A DNA stretch of 64,000 nt, from assembly GCA_019752335.1 (NCBI GenBank), contig JAIEMJ010000007.1, forward strand, positions 124,001-188,000. Direction: 5' to 3'. Below are positions 60,557 to 64,000 of this stretch, piece after piece (position 1 is the first letter of the stretch; every line of letters begins with the position of its first letter). This stretch comes from Bryobacteraceae bacterium (lineage in GTDB: Bacteria; Acidobacteriota; Terriglobia; Bryobacterales; Bryobacteraceae). A model generated the notes under the pieces. It made no database searches. It had not been told where the DNA came from and worked only from the letters and a program-made list of their open reading frames with translations. The position numbers and the translations under genes are program-made.

Positions 60557-61777
60557 TCACGACTCCAGAGCCTGCTCGAAATCGGCCAGCAGATCGCGCC
60601 AGTCCTCGATGCCGATGCTCAGCCGGACCAGCCCGTCGCTGATCCCCGCCACGCGGCAGGCCTCCTGGCTTAGGCCCGAATGCGTCGTGCTCTTCGGGTG
60701 GCATACCAGCGTCTCCACGCCGCCCAACGACACCGCATTGCGCCCGATCTTGAGCCGCCGCAGGAATTCGAAGGCCGCCGGTTTGCCTCCCTTGAGCTCG
60801 ATCGAGAGCATGCCGCCCGGGAAGTCGCACTGCGCCGCGTAGACCCTTTGCTGCTCCGGATCCGTGAAGAGCGTCGGGTAGTAGACGTGCGTCAGCGCCG
60901 GGTGGCCGTCCAGCCCCTCGGCGATGCGCTGCGCGTTCTTGCTCTGCCGGTTCATACGCAGCTTCACCGTGGGTAGGCGGCTGTCGAGGATCCAGCACTC
61001 GTCGGGCGGCAGGATGTTGCCGAAAAGAATCCGGTAGCCGCGCAGGAGCTTGACGTGCGCCGGATCCGCCGCCAGCGCGACCCCGCCGATCACGTCACTG
61101 AAGCCGCCCAGGTACTTCGTCGCCGAATAAAGCACGATGTCCGCGCCCAGGGCCAGCGGATGCTGAAAGACCGGGCCCAGGAAGGTATTGTCCACCAGCA
61201 ACAACGCGTCGCCGGCCGCCGCTGCGGCGGCGCGAATGTCCGACATCACCAGAGTCGGGTTCGCCGGCGACTCCAGAAACACCACCTTTAGCTTCTCCGT
61301 CGCCGCGATCGCCCGCTCCATCGCCAAACGGTCGCCCGCCACCACCGGCACCGTGCGGACGCCCCAGGCGGGCAGAAAGTCCTCCATCAGCTTCTGCGTC
61401 CCGCCGTAAAGCGGCACCGTATAGACCACGGCGTCGCCCGGCTGGAGATTGGCCATCAGCGCCGTCATGATCGCAGCCATGCCCGAATTGAAGACCACCG
61501 CGCCCGTGGCCCCGGTTTCGAGCGGCACGATCTGGTCTTCGAAGATTTCGGCGTTCGGATGGTTGATGCGCGAGTAGATCAGCTCGATCCGTTCGTCGGG
61601 CTCGGCCTCGGCCCGGCCGCTGGCGACGTCGAAGGCCCGTTCGGCGGCTTCGGGCGTCGAAAAGACATAGGTGCTGCTGCGAAAAACGGCCGGCCTCGCC
61701 GACCCGACCGACAGGCGCGGGTCAAAGCCCTGCGTCAGCACCTGCGTGTCTTGCCTCATCTTTGTTTTCTTGGCCAT
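60557..61777 (-). CDS. PLP-dependent cystathionine gamma-synthase/lyase-family enzyme
   Basis: The protein has 406 residues, the usual length for the Cys/Met metabolism family. PLP is bound by Lys221 in SATKYLGG, with Asp196 (LLVDNTF) as the pyridine-nitrogen contact. YSRINHPN and FNSGMAAIMT are the substrate and phosphate loops, and SLGGVETLVCHP lies near the end. The family includes MetB, MetC, cystathionine gamma-lyase, methionine gamma-lyase and O-acetylhomoserine sulfhydrylase; the variant SRINHPN and the context do not let me choose. It is a single-gene unit on the minus strand. Confidence 0.9.
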   Translation of the reverse strand: MAKKTKMRQDTQVLTQGFDPRLSVGSARPAVFRSSTYVFSTPEAAERAFDVASGRAEAEPDERIELIYSRINHPNAEIFEDQIVPLETGATGAVVFNSGMAAIMTALMANLQPGDAVVYTVPLYGGTQKLMEDFLPAWGVRTVPVVAGDRLAMERAIAATEKLKVVFLESPANPTLVMSDIRAAAAAAGDALLLVDNTFLGPVFQHPLALGADIVLYSATKYLGGFSDVIGGVALAADPAHVKLLRGYRILFGNILPPDECWILDSRLPTVKLRMNRQSKNAQRIAEGLDGHPALTHVYYPTLFTDPEQQRVYAAQCDFPGGMLSIELKGGKPAAFEFLRRLKIGRNAVSLGGVETLVCHPKSTTHSGLSQEACRVAGISDGLVRLSIGIEDWRDLLADFEQALES

Positions 61778-61927
61778 GGTTGCGTCGCGGCCCTCCTGCC
61801 CTGAGTGTACGCCCTAGTACGCGGCCCCAGGGGACGCACGGACTTTTGGGCAGGGTCCTAAGAAGCTTCCCTAATTGGGCTTTTCCGGGAGCTAGCCTAA
61901 CATCGTAGTCAGGGACAGTAAGCCACT

Positions 61928-62140
61928 ATGACCATGACGACACCGATCGCCACGAGTAAGCCGCAAAAAACTCAATACACCGCCGAGGAAGCCGCCAGCG
62001 TGCTGGGCGTCTCCATCGAACAGCTCCATACCCTCATCCGCCAACACCTGGCCGTGGAGGACGGCGATATGTCGAACGTCATCCAAACCCAGTTTCAAGC
62101 CTCGGACCTGCTCTTGCTGCGCTTTCTCGCCCAAAAGTAG
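61928..62140 (+). CDS. Small helix-turn-helix (MerR/excisionase-type) protein
   Basis: The protein has 70 residues. The middle part (YTAEEAASVLGVSIEQLHTLI) is a MerR/excisionase-like helix-turn-helix; the rest continues with SDLLLLRFLAQK. It is short for a free-standing regulator but matches small acidobacterial HTH proteins. There is no obvious ribosome-binding site. It is followed 16 bases later by the dehydrogenase gene on the same strand, so the two may be co-transcribed. Confidence 0.65.
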   Translation: MTMTTPIATSKPQKTQYTAEEAASVLGVSIEQLHTLIRQHLAVEDGDMSNVIQTQFQASDLLLLRFLAQK

Positions 62141-62156
62141 CTTACAATTGCCTCTT

Positions 62157-63050
62157 ATGGCAAAATTGGGCTTTCTTGGACTCGGCATTATGGGCTTACC
62201 CATGGCCCGTCATCTCATGCGCGCCGGCCACGACGTCGCCGTCTGGTCGCACACCTCTCAAAAGGCAACGGATCTCGCCGCTGCCGAAAAGGGCATCGCC
62301 TGCGCCACTCCCGCGGAAGTGGGCGCCCATGCCGAGTGCATCTTCCTCTGCGTCGGCGATACCGACATGTCCGAAGAGGTGATCCTCGGCGAGCACGGCA
62401 TCGCCGCCGGCGCGAAGCCTGGCACCGTGATCGTCGATTGCTCCACCGTCTCTCCCGACGAGAGCCGCGCCATCGGCGCGAAACTCGCCGCCCGCGGGCT
62501 CCACTTCCTCGATGCGCCGTGTACCGGCTCGCGCCCCGGCGCCGAGGGCGGCACGCTCACCTTCATGATCGGCGGCGACGCCGCCGTCTATGAGCGCGTC
62601 AAGCCCTTCTTTGAGCCCATGGGCAAGAACTTCTACTACTGCGGCGGCGCCGGCATGGGGCTGCACGCCAAACTCACCCAGAATCTGATTCTGGCCAATA
62701 CCCTCCAAGCCTTCAACGAAGGCCTGGTCCTCTCCACCAAAGCCGGCGTCGACCCCGAACTGATGCTCACCATCCTCGAGAACTCCGCCGCCAAGTCCGG
62801 CCTGGTCTCCTTCAAAGCCCCCTACGTCTTCCGCCGGGACTTCACCACGAACTTCTCCGTCCGCTGGATGCACAAGGACATCGGCCTCATGCTGGACTCC
62901 GCCAACGAGCTCAACGTCCCCTTGCCCCTCACCGCCGCCACCCAACAGCAATTTCGTGCCGCCATCGCCTCCGGGCACGCCGAAGAGGATATCTGCTCTA
63001 CTATCAAGGTCTTAGAGGGTTTGGTGGGCGTTGAGGTAAAGAAACGTTAA
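62157..63050 (+). CDS. NAD(P)-dependent beta-hydroxyacid dehydrogenase family protein
   Basis: The protein has 297 residues from the ATG at 62157 (a TTG at 62148 is possible). The Rossmann start GFLGLGIMGLPMARHL gives GxGxxG at 8-13. The substrate loop DCSTVSPDESR, the DAPCTGSRPGAEGGTL block and the catalytic K172-x3-N176 (GLHAKLTQN) complete the signature of 3-hydroxyisobutyrate dehydrogenase, tartronate semialdehyde reductase and GLYR1-type succinic semialdehyde reductases. The reaction is interconversion of a small beta-hydroxyacid and its aldehyde; the substrate is not decided. Confidence 0.9.
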   Translation: MAKLGFLGLGIMGLPMARHLMRAGHDVAVWSHTSQKATDLAAAEKGIACATPAEVGAHAECIFLCVGDTDMSEEVILGEHGIAAGAKPGTVIVDCSTVSPDESRAIGAKLAARGLHFLDAPCTGSRPGAEGGTLTFMIGGDAAVYERVKPFFEPMGKNFYYCGGAGMGLHAKLTQNLILANTLQAFNEGLVLSTKAGVDPELMLTILENSAAKSGLVSFKAPYVFRRDFTTNFSVRWMHKDIGLMLDSANELNVPLPLTAATQQQFRAAIASGHAEEDICSTIKVLEGLVGVEVKKR

Positions 63051-63080
63051 CAAAGAATTCTAAAATCCAGAAAAAAGTTC

Positions 63081-63109
63081 TTGCATTTCCGAAAACAGTA
63101 TCCTAAGAT
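63081..63109 (+). promoter_or_regulatory. Possible sigma-70-type promoter upstream of dxr
   Basis: TTGCAT (63081-63086) and TAAGAT (63104-63109) are 17 bases apart in an A/T-rich stretch, about 130 bases before the dxr start. A small GGGAG/CTCCC hairpin follows at 63123-63138. The match is only partial. Confidence 0.3.
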
Positions 63110-63238
63110 TGGAATCAAGGCGGGGAGGTTTTACTCCCACCAAAGCGAGACTAACCTCATTAAGACCCCTGAAGCACCCTCTCCGCCGCCAACTTCTCTC
63201 GCGCTTCAATAAAAACACCCCCGTGATACAATAGACCG

Positions 63239-64000
63239 ATGACGCAAGCTCCTGTACAGGTTACAGTGCTGGGCTCCACTGGTTCCATTGGAGTAAACAC
63301 CCTCAACGTCTTGCGCACCATGCCGGACCGGTTCTCCGTCTACGCGCTCGCCGCCGGGACCAACTTTGAGCTGCTGGCCTCCCAAATTCAGGAATTTCGC
63401 CCCCACGTCGTGGTGGTGGCATCTGAAGCCGTCCGTCGCTCACTTCTCCAGTTTTTAGAAGACCAGTCTCTTCCGATTTCCGTACCCGACGTTCTCACCG
63501 GGCCCGAAGCCCTGGTTTCCGTCGCCACCGCCCCGGAAATTGGCTTTGTTATGTCGGCCATCGTCGGCGTGGCGGGCCTGGAGGCGACTTATCAGGCGGT
63601 GCAGGCCGGCAAGAAGGTCGGGTTGGCCAATAAAGAGGTCCTGGTGGCCAGCGGCGAACTCGTCATGGCGGCCGCGGCCGCCTCCGGCACCGAACTCCTG
63701 CCCGTCGACTCCGAGCACAACGGCGCCCACCAGTGCCTCCGCGCGGGCCGCCGGGCCGAAGCCACCCGGCTGATTCTGACGGCCTCCGGCGGACCCTTCC
63801 GGACCTTTACCCAAGATCAGATGTCTTCCGTGACGCCCGCCCAGGCTTTGCGGCATCCAACCTGGAAGATGGGCAATCGCATCACAATCGATTCAGCCAC
63901 CATGATGAACAAAGGCTTCGAGGTGATTGAGGCCGGCTGGCTGTTCGGCTTCGCGCCGGCCGAAATCGGCGTCGTGGTGCATCCGCAGTCCACCGTCCAC
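63239..64000 (+). CDS. dxr: 1-deoxy-D-xylulose 5-phosphate reductoisomerase, 3' end outside the window
   Basis: The frame opens at ATG 63239 and runs off the right edge after 254 codons. The NADPH-binding start is VTVLGSTGSIG (8-18), followed by GLANKEVLVASGE and the metal site DSEHN (157-161), then GGPFRTF and HPTWKMGNRITIDSATMMNKG, all invariant in DXR. The enzyme converts 1-deoxy-D-xylulose 5-phosphate to 2-C-methyl-D-erythritol 4-phosphate, the committed step of the MEP isoprenoid pathway in the cytoplasm. Downstream genes of the usual cluster (rseP, uppS, cdsA) would lie beyond the window. A short promoter-like A/T-rich stretch precedes it. Confidence 0.95.
   Translation, partial: MTQAPVQVTVLGSTGSIGVNTLNVLRTMPDRFSVYALAAGTNFELLASQIQEFRPHVVVVASEAVRRSLLQFLEDQSLPISVPDVLTGPEALVSVATAPEIGFVMSAIVGVAGLEATYQAVQAGKKVGLANKEVLVASGELVMAAAAASGTELLPVDSEHNGAHQCLRAGRRAEATRLILTASGGPFRTFTQDQMSSVTPAQALRHPTWKMGNRITIDSATMMNKGFEVIEAGWLFGFAPAEIGVVVHPQSTVH

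Noticed and set aside
1-64000. CRISPR arrays, tRNA or rRNA genes, insertion sequences, prophage
   Set aside because: No regularly spaced repeats, no cloverleaf or rRNA-like segment and no transposase or integrase reading frame were found.

Overview
This GC-rich window reads as chromosomal DNA of a Gram-negative acidobacterium, most likely of the Bryobacterales/Solibacter group. The pointers are two Oar-like TonB receptors with N-terminal carboxypeptidase-regulatory domains, a subtilase ending in what I recognise as the Solibacter-type C-terminal domain, a DUF1501 + DUF1549/DUF1553 pair, a Ser/Thr kinase fused to a WD40-like propeller, and membrane-anchored winged-helix regulators. The placement is inference from family content. 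I found no rRNA, tRNA, CRISPR array, integrase or insertion sequence.

Layout. 1-5 kb: end of a TamB-Omp85 fusion (outer-membrane assembly). 5-10.7 kb: minus-strand cell-surface polysaccharide operon, in transcription order Wzt-like ATPase, methyltransferase with a long coiled coil, two-domain glycosyltransferase and, 14 bases on, a DsbA-like thioredoxin protein. 11-15.8 kb: hybrid histidine kinase with a degenerate ATP-binding domain, Uma2-family protein, greA with a CDP-alcohol phosphatidyltransferase, and a FRG-domain protein. 15.9-16.5 kb: ruined phd-vapC toxin-antitoxin operon. 16.5-30.3 kb: TonB receptor, GNAT enzyme, two tandem subtilases, Ser/Thr kinase and a sulfatase, with a scar showing that the end of the second subtilase was once duplicated behind the kinase. 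30.4-43.8 kb: a conserved protein of unknown role, an FAD oxidoreductase directly coupled to a second TonB receptor, a divergent ToxR-like membrane regulator, the DUF1501 and DUF1549/1553 genes, a second ToxR-like paralogue and a secreted two-repeat protein. 43.9-49.6 kb: small enzymes (ornithine cyclodeaminase-like, DinB, serine hydrolase, NUDIX), then an ECF sigma/anti-sigma pair and an envelope protein. 49.7-51 kb: a zinc-ribbon membrane protein and REP-like palindromes. 51-58 kb: a trigger factor / short SecA-like ATPase / CBM9-like protein operon and a PDZ-membrane-GAF-PP2C phosphatase. 57.9-60.5 kb: a decaying accessory patch (nonsense-interrupted fatty acid hydroxylase, ORF6N relic, DUF433/DUF5615 pair with a frameshifted toxin). 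60.5-64 kb: PLP sulfur-amino-acid enzyme, small HTH protein, beta-hydroxyacid dehydrogenase and the start of dxr.

Most of the gene set serves the cell envelope: building the outer membrane (TamB-Omp85, trigger factor, SecA-like), decorating it (glycan operon), importing and breaking down polymers (TonB receptors, sulfatase, subtilases, FAD oxidoreductase, CBM9-like protein) and sensing across it (ToxR-like regulators, kinase, ECF sigma, PP2C). The observations I rate highest are the ToxR-like regulator pair around the TonB/FAD and DUF1501 blocks, the WbdD-like methyltransferase-coiled-coil beside Wzt without its permease, the short SecA between trigger factor and a CBM9-like exported protein, and the TamB-Omp85 fusion.
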